NCBI GenBank assembly: GCA_031264875.1
Contig: JAISDK010000221.1
Span: forward strand, 1-11,538
Length of the DNA: 11,538 bases
Direction: 5' to 3'
Source of the DNA: Prevotellaceae bacterium
GTDB lineage: Bacteria > Bacteroidota > Bacteroidia > Bacteroidales > UBA932
The notes under the pieces were generated by a model. The model worked only from the letters and a program-made list of their open reading frames with translations. It did not search any database and was not told the DNA's origin. The position numbers were made by a program, and so were the translations under genes. Numbering within the stretch: position 1 is the first letter of the stretch; each line of letters begins with the position of its first letter. Of this stretch, positions 1-7,446 are shown one piece after another.

Positions 1-1202
1 GCCAGCCTGTTTGCAAAAAGCAAATCGCTTATTTCCTCATCTGTCGGCGATTTTTTTGTTACCTGTTTCAGGTGTGAAATATTTTCGGCAACAGTATCAA
101 TGTCTTGAACCAGAACGCCACGAAGAACAGACCGGAACTGTTTTTCCGGACGGCTGCCTGATTTAATGTCCAGTATAATTCTGTTTTTCTTGCTTTTGAG
201 AAGACTCAGGGCTTCGTCCGAATATCCGGGAGCAAGGATTATCTCGAAAAACAGTTTGTTTATTTCTTCTGCAACCTTTACATCCACAGGACTGTTGGTA
301 ATGATTATTCCTCCGAATGCCGACACGGGGTCTCCTTCCAAAGCCTTTTTCCATGCTTCCACAGGATTATTGTCCGAAGCACAGCCACAGGCATTATTAT
401 GCTTTATAATGGCGTATGTTGTTTCCTTAAAATCGCCAATCAGGGCAAAAGCGGCGTCTATATCCAGAAGATTGTTGTATGATATTTCTTTTCCATGCAG
501 CTGGGTAAAAGTGTCGTCTAACTTTCCATAGAAAATTCCCTCCTGATGAGGATTTTCCCCGTAACGCAATTTATTTGCAGGCGAAACGTTCACTGCAAAT
601 TTTCCCCTGTTTAACAGGGATGCAAAATAGTCGGAAATATCTCTGTCGTATGAAGTTGCAGTATCGAATGCTTCGGCGGCATACCGTATTCTGTCTTCAA
701 CGTCGGTAGCTCCGTTTTTCGCTTCCAGCAATTCTGCCAGCGAAGAATACTGATTGCGGGACGATATGATAACAGTATCATTGTAGTTTTTGGCTGCTGC
801 CCGAATCAGGGAAATGCCGCCTATATCAATTTTTTCTATTATTTCTCCGTGAGATGCGTCCAAAGCCAGAGTTTCGGCAAAAGGGTATAGATCTACAATA
901 ACAAGGTCTATTTCAGGAATTTCGTATTTGGCCAGATCTTCCCTGTCCGAGCTGCTGTCTCGACGGCTTAATATACCTCCAAAAATCTTTGGATGAAGGG
1001 TTTTAACCCGTCCACCCAAAATCGGGGGATATCCCGTAAGGCTTTCAACAGAATGGACTTCGGTAATATTTTTAATAAAATCAAAAGTTCCTCCCGTTGA
1101 ATATATGGTAATTCCATATTTGCGGAGTATTTTTATAATACCTTCAAGATTATTCTTATAGTAAACGGAAATTAGGGCGGACTTAATTTTTTTTCGACTC
1201 AT
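1..1202 (-). CDS. purH: Bifunctional AICAR formyltransferase / IMP cyclohydrolase PurH (3' end outside window)
   Basis: Catalyses the last two steps of de novo purine synthesis in the cytoplasm: formyl transfer from 10-formyl-THF to AICAR, then ring closure to IMP. The 400 codons present read without interruption. The N-terminal cyclohydrolase (MGS-like) domain shows STGGT at residues 35-39 and GRVKTLHP around 64-71, with the active-site Arg65/Lys67 pattern of the family. The transferase domain shows KLRYGENPHQ near 205-214 and the catalytic Lys267-His268 in KHNNACG. From the usual length (about 505-530 aa) roughly the last 105-130 residues lie beyond the left edge. The start at 1202 is supported by the family N-terminus and an upstream AAAGGAG. 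Codons 3-6 contain a run of eight A. It lies 111 bases downstream of the secreted-protein gene, same strand. From memory, Bacteroidales purH is often followed by mreB; that would be off-window and is unverified. Confidence 0.97.
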   Translation of the reverse strand, partial: MSRKKIKSALISVYYKNNLEGIIKILRKYGITIYSTGGTFDFIKNITEVHSVESLTGYPPILGGRVKTLHPKIFGGILSRRDSSSDREDLAKYEIPEIDLVIVDLYPFAETLALDASHGEIIEKIDIGGISLIRAAAKNYNDTVIISSRNQYSSLAELLEAKNGATDVEDRIRYAAEAFDTATSYDRDISDYFASLLNRGKFAVNVSPANKLRYGENPHQEGIFYGKLDDTFTQLHGKEISYNNLLDIDAAFALIGDFKETTYAIIKHNNACGCASDNNPVEAWKKALEGDPVSAFGGIIITNSPVDVKVAEEINKLFFEIILAPGYSDEALSLLKSKKNRIILDIKSGSRPEKQFRSVLRGVLVQDIDTVAENISHLKQVTKKSPTDEEISDLLFANRL

Positions 1203-1214
1203 TGTTTTCTCTTT

Positions 1215-1222
1215 CTCCTTTG
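1215..1222 (-). promoter_or_regulatory. Shine-Dalgarno-like site of purH
   Basis: The minus strand reads CAAAGGAG, 12 bases before the purH ATG. This is a near-consensus anti-16S match, uncommon at the other starts in this window, and it supports 1202 as the purH start. The spacing is on the long side, so its contribution to initiation is inferred. Confidence 0.5.
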
Positions 1223-1265
1223 TATTCAATAAATTATAACGTGAAAACCACTTTTTTTTAAGGCA

Positions 1266-1273
1266 TAAAGATA
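1266..1273 (-). promoter_or_regulatory. Weak candidate -7 element for purH
   Basis: The minus strand reads TATCTTTA, one mismatch from the Bacteroidota -7 consensus TAnnTTTG, about 63 bases before the purH start. No TTTG or TTG is found at the expected -33 distance and the surroundings are very AT-rich, so this may be chance. If unused, purH would depend on read-through from the gene upstream. Confidence 0.22.
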
Positions 1274-1313
1274 TACATATATTTTTATATCGCTCTGTTG
1301 CCTGACTAAATAT

Positions 1314-3512
1314 TTAGTTTTTTTTGTATTCATATATCAAATCTCCATTGTTATATGTCAAGATCACAACAGGTTCTCCTTCGGAAGGTGAAAGATCCGA
1401 ATTGTTTTTACGTATGCTGCCGCCTGTTCCCGAAATAAGAAACATTTCCGGAGATATTCTGCTGACGCATATTCCATATCTCGGCTTATCGGACGGATAT
1501 ACAGATGTCTTTACAACTTTTCCTTCAGAATCTATTATCAGTGAAAAAATCCCCAGACTGGCATTTTCCTTTTTATTCATGGCATCGAGTTCAACGTAAT
1601 TGCCAAAAAATATGAATTTCCCGTTATCCGAAGGGAAAATATTTATCAATTCTCCACTGAGTTTAATGTTCGAGCGGAATTTTTGCTGATTATCCCTGGA
1701 AATTTGCTGTACAACAAGCATAGTGTCTCTGAACCATTCTTCGGTATTTCCGTAAAAGGTCAGCAAAGTGTTTTCAGATATTTCGTCGTACAGAATGTTA
1801 CGGCCTAACGGTAAATTCTTCTCCGGAAGGGTTATTTTTTGTTTTTCATTTCCTTTAATATCATATTTTACAATTGTTTGTACAGTCAAAGCAGGGTCGG
1901 AAACATTTTTGGAACTTACCAGACTCATCACTCCTGTCGGAATACTGCAAACCGACATGGAACAGTCGTCGTAAATCATTTTGGATACATCTATAATTTT
2001 CAGCCAGTTTATGTTTTGAGCATCAGCACAGAAAGCCGTAAAGGCAGTAGAATATCCCTGCGAATTTATGGATGCACCTCCAAGAAAAATGCTGCCGTCG
2101 TCATTTTTCAGTATGCTTTTAACTATATATCCGGAACTGGAAGGCCGGTAAAAGCCTGAGCCGATGATTTTAGGAATATTAGCCTTATTGTATGTGAAGC
2201 TATTTCCCTTTCCCGCAATCTCTGAATTGACAACATACTGTTTATAGTTATCAATACTGCTGTTATACAGATTGTGAATCGATTCCGGTTCGGAGGAATT
2301 TTTTTTCATCGACGGGTAATTTGTTTCTATTTTTTTATCCACATCTAATATGTTAGTATATGCTTCGATGAGACAGTGAATATAATCGGCCTGGTTAATA
2401 AGCGAATAATTTGCTGTAGTAGCAATATTTCTTTCGTCGTACACTAAGTTCAAAAAGTCTATAATCCTGTATTTCCTTTCGATATTTAAATATAAAGGCG
2501 TAATATCCTGCAGGCTTTTCAATTCCTCCATTAAATTATTGTCAGCATAACTTACTGAAGGCACGGGTGTGTTCGATTCATTAATATCGGCTATGTGCAT
2601 ATCCAGTTTCTGTTCTATTATCCGTGTTCTTTCAACTGTTTTGTTCACTTTGTCATCATAATATTTTTGTTGCTTAATAGCCCACGACTTGTAATCCCAT
2701 AATTCCATAGCATTCTTAAAATCAGCCGGTGAAAATCCGTCTATTTTAAAATCGGCTATATTTTTATAACTGAAATTCAAATTGGGGATTTTATCTTTGA
2801 GAAGATCTTTGAAATACATCACTGAATCGAACTTGCCTGTCATCAGCGATAAGGCTTTTTTATTGTCATCCCAATTAATATACAGGTCATTAATATTCCT
2901 GTTATTTTTGCATATACTTTTATAAACGTCCATACAGCGATAATAGGATTCAACCATCGAGGTATGGGATTTGAATGTTTCTGCCACTTCCGAGAAAAAT
3001 ATCGAATCGATGCTGCGTTTGGTCACTATGTATAAGCTGACATCCTGTGCCGACAGTCTTCGCTGGGAAGCCTGTACCGAAGGAAAAAGAGCATGGTCTC
3101 TGCGCGCTTCATTGTCATTGATATACTGTCCACAAATAAGATAATAGTTATTGGAGACGCCATACAGACTTTTTATCCGGTAATAATCTGTTAAAGGGTT
3201 CAAATCCTTCATCATGGACGAGGCAAGCTCGGCTAATTGATAGTACAGGTTTGCCCTTTCAATATAAGGATTCAGGCTGAGGAAATCGGAATATTCGCCG
3301 AAGGCTTCTTCCCGGCTTAATTCGGATACTTTTTTAACAACATTTTCATATTTCAAATTTCTCTGAGCAAAGGAAATATTGGAAATCAAAAGCAAACAGA
3401 CAAATATAATCCTGAAATATAAATGTTTATTGATTATGTTATTATAACATGCCATTTTCATATTCATTCTAAAGGGTACAACATTATAGCTTTTAATATC
3501 ATTGCGGTTCAT
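1314..3512 (-). CDS. Secreted protein of unknown function, helical N-terminal part and beta-repeat C-terminal part
   Basis: I do not recognise the family. The frame of 732 codons begins inside ligA, overlapping its last 14 bases (ATG at 3512, ligA TGA at 3501-3499). A signal peptide is clear: a hydrophobic core at residues 33-48 ending in SFA, with likely cleavage before Gln50. The stretch before it is long for an n-region, so Met16 (3467) or Met18/20 may be the real start. Residues about 51-430 look alpha-helical, rich in Lys, Asp, Asn and Tyr, and could include TPR-like repeats, though none is clear. Residues about 455-732 look like beta strands with propeller-type blades, for example VKSILKNDDGSIFLGGA at 464-480 and related strands around 640-715. 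No catalytic motif is visible. The export signal places it in the periplasm or outer envelope. A structural, binding or scaffold role is only a guess. Confidence 0.85.
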   Translation of the reverse strand: MNRNDIKSYNVVPFRMNMKMACYNNIINKHLYFRIIFVCLLLISNISFAQRNLKYENVVKKVSELSREEAFGEYSDFLSLNPYIERANLYYQLAELASSMMKDLNPLTDYYRIKSLYGVSNNYYLICGQYINDNEARRDHALFPSVQASQRRLSAQDVSLYIVTKRSIDSIFFSEVAETFKSHTSMVESYYRCMDVYKSICKNNRNINDLYINWDDNKKALSLMTGKFDSVMYFKDLLKDKIPNLNFSYKNIADFKIDGFSPADFKNAMELWDYKSWAIKQQKYYDDKVNKTVERTRIIEQKLDMHIADINESNTPVPSVSYADNNLMEELKSLQDITPLYLNIERKYRIIDFLNLVYDERNIATTANYSLINQADYIHCLIEAYTNILDVDKKIETNYPSMKKNSSEPESIHNLYNSSIDNYKQYVVNSEIAGKGNSFTYNKANIPKIIGSGFYRPSSSGYIVKSILKNDDGSIFLGGASINSQGYSTAFTAFCADAQNINWLKIIDVSKMIYDDCSMSVCSIPTGVMSLVSSKNVSDPALTVQTIVKYDIKGNEKQKITLPEKNLPLGRNILYDEISENTLLTFYGNTEEWFRDTMLVVQQISRDNQQKFRSNIKLSGELINIFPSDNGKFIFFGNYVELDAMNKKENASLGIFSLIIDSEGKVVKTSVYPSDKPRYGICVSRISPEMFLISGTGGSIRKNNSDLSPSEGEPVVILTYNNGDLIYEYKKN

Positions 3513-5514
3513 TTATAATTTCCATAAACTCGTTTTCACTGATAATTTTGATTCCAAGTTTTTCGGCTTTCTGCAATTTTGCCGGTCCCATCTTATCGCC
3601 GGCAATCAAATAGCCGGTATTTGAGGTAATTCCGGAAGCGTTTTTCCCGCCGTGTCGTTCGATAAGCTGTTTCAGTTCGTCGCGCGGACGGCTGAAATTT
3701 CCAGACACCACAATATTTTTTCCTTTCAGCTTATCCGACAGGATTTCATTACCATCAGTCTCTATTTCAAACTTCAAGCCTGCCGCTTTGAGCCTTTCGA
3801 TGATTGCAGCATTATTTGGATCGGCAAAATACAGTACTATACTTTGAGCTATTCTGTCGCCCACTTCTTCCACCTGCAGCAGGTCTTCTGCCGAAGCGTT
3901 ACGGATAGCGTCCAGCGAACGGAATGCCAGCGCTATTTTCTTTGCCGTCGTTTCGCCTACATAGCGTATTCCCAGGGCAAACAGCACTCTTGGAAAAGGC
4001 GTTTCCTTCGATTTGCTTATTCCTTCAATGATATTGTCTGCAGAACGGCTGCCCATGTGCTCAAGACGGACAATCTGGTCTTTTGTCAAGTCATAAATAT
4101 CGGCAATATTATGAATAAGATGCTCTTCAAACATCAAATCAGCCGTTTCTTCCCCGATTCCTTCAATATTCATAGCCCGGCGGCTGACAAAATGTTCTAT
4201 TTTCCCCAAAATCTGTGGCGCACAACCGGATTCATTCGGACAATAGTGCTTGGCTTCTCCTGAAAGCTTCACTAATTCGGTTCCGCACACGGGACAGACA
4301 ACGGCGTACACCAGCGGTTTACTGTCTTCGGGACGTTTAGTTTTGTCCACTCCAACAATTTTTGGAATTATATCCCCTCCCTTTTCGACTATGAGAGTGT
4401 CGCCGATACGAATATCATGCAGTTCAATCTGTTCGGCATTATGCAAAGATGCTCTTTTTACAGTCGTTCCGGCCAATTGTACAGGCTGAAGATTGGCAAC
4501 AGGGGTGATGGCTCCTGTTCGCCCCACCTGATAATCAATCGATAAAAGAGGCGTATATGCCTGTTCCGCTTTAAATTTATAGGCAACAGCCCAGCGCGGA
4601 GATTTCGCTCTCAATCCCATTGCGTTCTGCAAAGTAAGGCTGTTTACCTTGATCACAGCGCCGTCGGTGTCGTAGGGAAGATTTTTTCTCTCTATATCCC
4701 AATAGTTGAGAAAAGTCAGAATATCGTCCGTCGAATTGCATTTCTGCATGTTGGGTGAAACTTTGAAGCCCCATGAAGCTGCTTTTTGCAGATTGTCAAA
4801 ATGAGTGTCAAAAGGCATATTTTCAGATAGAAGAAAATAAAGGCAACAGTCCAGACCGCGTTTTGCAACTTCAGAGGAATCCTGCATTTTGAGCGTCCCG
4901 GCAGCGGCATTTCTCGGATTGGCAAACGGAGTCTGATGTTTTTCTTCCCGCTCTTTGTTCAGCCGGTTGAAAGACGAAAAAGGCATTATCACCTCGCCTC
5001 TTATTTCAAATTCTACGGGATAGCCGGTTCCCTGTAATTTGAGAGGTATGCTCCTGATTGTACGCATATTTGCCGTCACATCATCGCCCTGTTCGCCGTC
5101 GCCGCGCGTTACAGCCTGCACTAATACCCCATCTCTGTATGTGATACCAATGGCGGTTCCATCAAACTTTAATTCACATACATACTCAATGTTATCCGTT
5201 CCGGTTTCTTTCCTTATCCGTGCGTCAAATTCCTCGATTTCTTCTTGCGAATAGGTGTTGCTCAACGATAACATGGGATATTTATGTTTCACCTGTACAA
5301 ATTCCTTAGTTATATCGCTGCCAACACGAACCGTCGGCGATTCGGACGATTTTAATTCGGGATTCTGATTTTCGAGTTCTGTCAATTCCGTCATCAAACA
5401 ATCGTAAACAAAATCATCAACTGCAGGAGTATTCAGCACATAATATTCGTAATTCAATCTGTCCAATTCTTTGCGTAAAAAGTTCACACGCTGAATGATT
5501 TCTTCTATATTCAT
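3499..5514 (-). CDS. ligA: NAD-dependent DNA ligase LigA
   Basis: Seals nicks in duplex DNA during replication and repair, using NAD+ to adenylate its own lysine. At 671 residues it has normal family length and complete architecture. The Ia domain is at about 1-70, with the Tyr pair in NYEYYVLN. The adenylation domain carries catalytic Lys116 in ELKFDG, RGDG at 137-140 and a conserved NPRNAAAGTLK at 199-209. An OB fold at about 320-400 contains VGRTGAITPVA. A four-cysteine zinc site uses Cys407, Cys410, Cys425 and Cys431. Helix-hairpin-helix repeats follow at about 445-580 (for example GIRYVGETTAKK), then a BRCT domain at about 592-671. It has a plausible promoter just upstream and shares a 14-base overlap with the next gene, suggesting a common mRNA and possibly translational coupling. 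Nothing is missing, so it should be active and is probably essential. Confidence 0.98.
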   Translation of the reverse strand: MNIEEIIQRVNFLRKELDRLNYEYYVLNTPAVDDFVYDCLMTELTELENQNPELKSSESPTVRVGSDITKEFVQVKHKYPMLSLSNTYSQEEIEEFDARIRKETGTDNIEYVCELKFDGTAIGITYRDGVLVQAVTRGDGEQGDDVTANMRTIRSIPLKLQGTGYPVEFEIRGEVIMPFSSFNRLNKEREEKHQTPFANPRNAAAGTLKMQDSSEVAKRGLDCCLYFLLSENMPFDTHFDNLQKAASWGFKVSPNMQKCNSTDDILTFLNYWDIERKNLPYDTDGAVIKVNSLTLQNAMGLRAKSPRWAVAYKFKAEQAYTPLLSIDYQVGRTGAITPVANLQPVQLAGTTVKRASLHNAEQIELHDIRIGDTLIVEKGGDIIPKIVGVDKTKRPEDSKPLVYAVVCPVCGTELVKLSGEAKHYCPNESGCAPQILGKIEHFVSRRAMNIEGIGEETADLMFEEHLIHNIADIYDLTKDQIVRLEHMGSRSADNIIEGISKSKETPFPRVLFALGIRYVGETTAKKIALAFRSLDAIRNASAEDLLQVEEVGDRIAQSIVLYFADPNNAAIIERLKAAGLKFEIETDGNEILSDKLKGKNIVVSGNFSRPRDELKQLIERHGGKNASGITSNTGYLIAGDKMGPAKLQKAEKLGIKIISENEFMEIINEPQ

Positions 5515-5541
5515 ATTTTATTCCATACATTATTACGAATG

Positions 5542-5549
5542 CGAAGATA
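5542..5549 (-). promoter_or_regulatory. Candidate -7 element of ligA
   Basis: The minus strand reads TATCTTCG followed by CA, one base off the Bacteroidota -7 consensus TAnnTTTG. It lies 27 bases before the ligA ATG, which would give a 5' leader of about 20 bases. No good -33 TTTG is present; an A8 tract occupies the spacer. The call rests on the -7 box and its position. Confidence 0.45.
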
Positions 5550-5635
5550 CAATCTTTTTTTTGAAAGACGTTTCAGCGATGCAGAAAAGAGGGGGGTGTT
5601 CAATCCATCAAATCAGTTCATGCTTTCATCACAAA

Positions 5636-5995
5636 CTAATTTATGGTCGGCGGCCTGTTTTTGCCGTACAAAGTAAAATCTACATTTTCAAACGGAAACA
5701 AATCTGTCTCTGAAACAATACAAAGACCCTGTGTGGGGAATTGTTTTACAAATCCGTTCCACATATTCATATCCCATTTATGATATTCATCGTTTTGGAA
5801 ATAAATTTCACCCTTAGTAATCTCAATAAAATAATCGTTATCATTATGTTCATAGCGAACTCTGATCTCCGGAAACTGCTCAACGAGTTTGGTTAGCTCC
5901 CTTTCTATAAATTCCCGTGATTTAACTCTTTCCCGTTCCTTCAGTTTCTGTATTTTCGTATTCAGCTTTTGTAACTTTGTTTTCATAATCAACAT
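5636..5995 (-). CDS. Small hypothetical protein with charged helical N-terminus
   Basis: A 119-residue protein I do not recognise. Residues about 4-45 are rich in Lys, Arg, Glu and Leu (KTKLQKLNTKIQKLKERERV and on), giving a likely amphipathic helix or short coiled coil. The rest is mixed, with aromatic-rich strands: FIEITKGEIYF near 56-66 and a Trp-Met-Trp cluster (KWDMNMW) near 73-79, ending in a basic Pro-rich tail. There is no signal peptide, transmembrane segment or cysteine motif (one Cys), so it is probably cytoplasmic. The start may be Met1 (5995) or Met4 (5986). It follows the VWA gene by 52 bases and precedes ligA by 121 bases, all on the minus strand, so it may share a transcript with the VWA gene. 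It is kept as a real gene because of its intact length, plausible composition and the absence of a competing gene on the other strand. Confidence 0.68.
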   Translation of the reverse strand: MLIMKTKLQKLNTKIQKLKERERVKSREFIERELTKLVEQFPEIRVRYEHNDNDYFIEITKGEIYFQNDEYHKWDMNMWNGFVKQFPTQGLCIVSETDLFPFENVDFTLYGKNRPPTIN

Positions 5996-6047
5996 TTTTT
6001 TCTAAATTAATTCAATGTAATTTAACAATTCCGGTGGTTCATATTTA

Positions 6048-7310
6048 TTACAGTGATTTATTTGGAATTAATTCACGTAATAAAACAATATTATCGGGAA
6101 CATTCGGTTCGTTCACAAATCTGTCTAAACAATCGAGTTTGTACTGTTGATTGACCAGTTTGTTTTTAACGCAATTAACTGCGTCAATGATTTTATTTGC
6201 CAGCTGTATTTTTTCCGACGCGAAATTATTATCAAAGCCGCATATTTGTTTTACAATGCTTTTCTTTTCACCGTTTTCCGTAAAGTTCAAATTAACCGTT
6301 AGCTGATCTTTCTTGTGCTTTCTTTTCGACTGGAATTTAACCAGTACAAATTGATTTTTCAGAGACAGGTTTGAGCATAGCACAATGAGCTTTCCTTCAT
6401 CGACAACAACCTTGGACGCGCCATAAATATCATTTACTTGTAAGTATTTAGGATAATCAATTTCAATTTGTATATCTTCCATACTGGCATTCATATTAAA
6501 AAATTCCTCCCTCAAAACATATCCTATATCAACATATGCGCTATCGCAGTCGCCAATAAAATGGCTTTTCCCTCTGCCTTCCACCGAAATATCATGCAGT
6601 AGATTGAAATTTATATTATTCCCAATACCAACAGTAGATGTCTCGATTCCTTTACTGTAATAATTGACAGTATGTTTAAGGATTCTGGCAGGACTTCTTT
6701 CGCCGGTAGTAGATACTCCGTCTGACATAAGAATCAGGCGATTTCGGTAAAATATGTTACAATTTTTATTAACCTCATCATATCCTTTCAACATTCCGGC
6801 AAGCATGTTTGTACCGCCGCCGATAGTTATTCTGTCTATCGTTTCCCTGAAAATACTGTCATTGGCTCCATTATACTGTCTCGAAGAAAGAACAACCTGG
6901 GCAATGTCGTCATAAGTTACGATAGAAAAATAATCGCCGGGAACAAGGTACGAAAGTATCTCTTTCATTGCTGCCTTCAATTTTTCCATTCTGTTATTTT
7001 CTTCCATCGACGCGCTGCGGTCAAGAGCAAAACACAAATTCAGAGGCTTTCTTTTCACGGTTTTATTCGACGAGGATATATCCATAAGAAGTTCTACATT
7101 CAAGTGTTTTTTATTATAAAAATTGACCGTTTCAAGATTAATATCCGAAACTTTGCTGTGATCGTAAGAATCAATCTTCAGATAATCTTCCATATCAATC
7201 TGGTGCGGCGAAAACAAACCGCAATTGGACGATATTACAACTTCCTGGCAATGTACCATATTTACGTACAACACGCATAAGTAGAGAACCATTAAATATT
7301 TAGTATTCAT
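6048..7310 (-). CDS. Secreted von Willebrand factor type A domain protein with intact MIDAS
   Basis: A 420-residue exported protein. The N-terminal hydrophobic segment (residues about 5-20) ends at VHC-Q. The residues before Cys21 do not fit a lipobox, so signal peptidase I cleavage is more likely than lipidation. A short beta-rich region (about 24-80) precedes the VWA domain (about 90-270). The metal-ion-dependent adhesion site is complete: DRSAS at Asp97/Ser99/Ser101, Thr167 in GGGTNM and Asp197 in MSDGVS, so divalent-metal ligand binding is expected. A second beta-sandwich-like region (about 277-360) and a helical tail (about 365-420) follow. The order, beta region, VWA, beta region, helix, recalls inter-alpha-trypsin-inhibitor and YfbK-like secreted VWA proteins more than the membrane-anchored BatA/B proteins, but no N-terminal YfbK domain is evident. 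Ligand and partner are unknown. The gene has its own promoter and is divergent from the peptidase gene; the 119-residue gene follows. Confidence 0.93.
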   Translation of the reverse strand: MNTKYLMVLYLCVLYVNMVHCQEVVISSNCGLFSPHQIDMEDYLKIDSYDHSKVSDINLETVNFYNKKHLNVELLMDISSSNKTVKRKPLNLCFALDRSASMEENNRMEKLKAAMKEILSYLVPGDYFSIVTYDDIAQVVLSSRQYNGANDSIFRETIDRITIGGGTNMLAGMLKGYDEVNKNCNIFYRNRLILMSDGVSTTGERSPARILKHTVNYYSKGIETSTVGIGNNINFNLLHDISVEGRGKSHFIGDCDSAYVDIGYVLREEFFNMNASMEDIQIEIDYPKYLQVNDIYGASKVVVDEGKLIVLCSNLSLKNQFVLVKFQSKRKHKKDQLTVNLNFTENGEKKSIVKQICGFDNNFASEKIQLANKIIDAVNCVKNKLVNQQYKLDCLDRFVNEPNVPDNIVLLRELIPNKSL

Positions 7311-7334
7311 TTTATAATTTATTCAAAAAGTATG

Positions 7335-7363
7335 CAAAGGTAAATATAACATTATTAGGTCAA
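7335..7363 (-). promoter_or_regulatory. Bacteroidota-type promoter of the VWA gene
   Basis: The minus strand carries TACCTTTG (7342-7335), a perfect TAnnTTTG -7 box, with TTG (7363-7361) 18 bases upstream as the -33 element, close to the usual 19-21 spacing. The -7 box ends 24 bases before the VWA start codon. This is the best promoter match in the window. Confidence 0.65.
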
Positions 7364-7379
7364 TTAATAAATAATGTTA
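7347..7379. repeat. Perfect 10-bp inverted repeat in the divergent promoter region
   Basis: TAACATTATT at 7347-7356 is mirrored by AATAATGTTA at 7370-7379, separated by 13 bases. Arm centres are 23 bp apart, about two helical turns. The spacer contains the -33 TTG of the VWA promoter and the left arm lies in that promoter's spacer region. It could be an operator for a dimeric regulator acting on one or both divergent genes. The arms are AT-rich, so chance is a real alternative. Confidence 0.45.
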
Positions 7380-7391
7380 AATTATGTTGTA

Positions 7392-7422
7392 TTTTCCAAA
7401 AAATAAAAAACGATTACATTTA
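7392..7422 (+). promoter_or_regulatory. Candidate promoter of the peptidase gene
   Basis: TACATTTA at 7415-7422 is one base off the Bacteroidota -7 consensus TAnnTTTG. A TTTT at 7392-7395 sits 19 bases upstream where TTTG would be expected. It would give a leader of about 20 bases before the ATG at 7447 and would exclude the ATG at 7384. Both boxes are imperfect. Confidence 0.38.
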
Positions 7423-7446
7423 CGCCGTAAAAAAAATCGCAGTATA

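Noticed and set aside
166..531. A 121-codon open frame on the plus strand inside purH, with a hydrophobic start.
   Set aside because: It is antisense to well-conserved PurH codons, including the KHNNACG motif, and its sequence has no recognisable protein features.
1261..1326. On the plus strand, an imperfect hairpin (AGGCA 1261-1265 with TGCCT 1299-1303; GATATA 1270-1275 with TATATC 1286-1291), then a perfect 14-bp palindrome ACTAAATATTTAGT (1305-1318), then a run of T, looking like a terminator.
   Set aside because: The T-run follows only in the plus direction, where no gene is being transcribed; in the minus direction the hairpins are followed by A-runs. The palindrome is nearly all A/T and overlaps the stop codon of the minus-strand gene, so it is likely chance in AT-rich DNA.
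3652..4263. A 203-codon open frame on the plus strand inside ligA.
   Set aside because: It is antisense to the helix-hairpin-helix and BRCT parts of LigA, which are intact; the composition (many His, Phe, Arg, Ser) is typical of a shadow frame.
7244..7310. Cys21 at the end of the VWA protein's hydrophobic N-terminus, suggesting a lipoprotein.
   Set aside because: The preceding residues are N-M-V-H, which do not fit the lipobox (small residue before Cys); ordinary signal peptide cleavage near VHC-Q is more likely.
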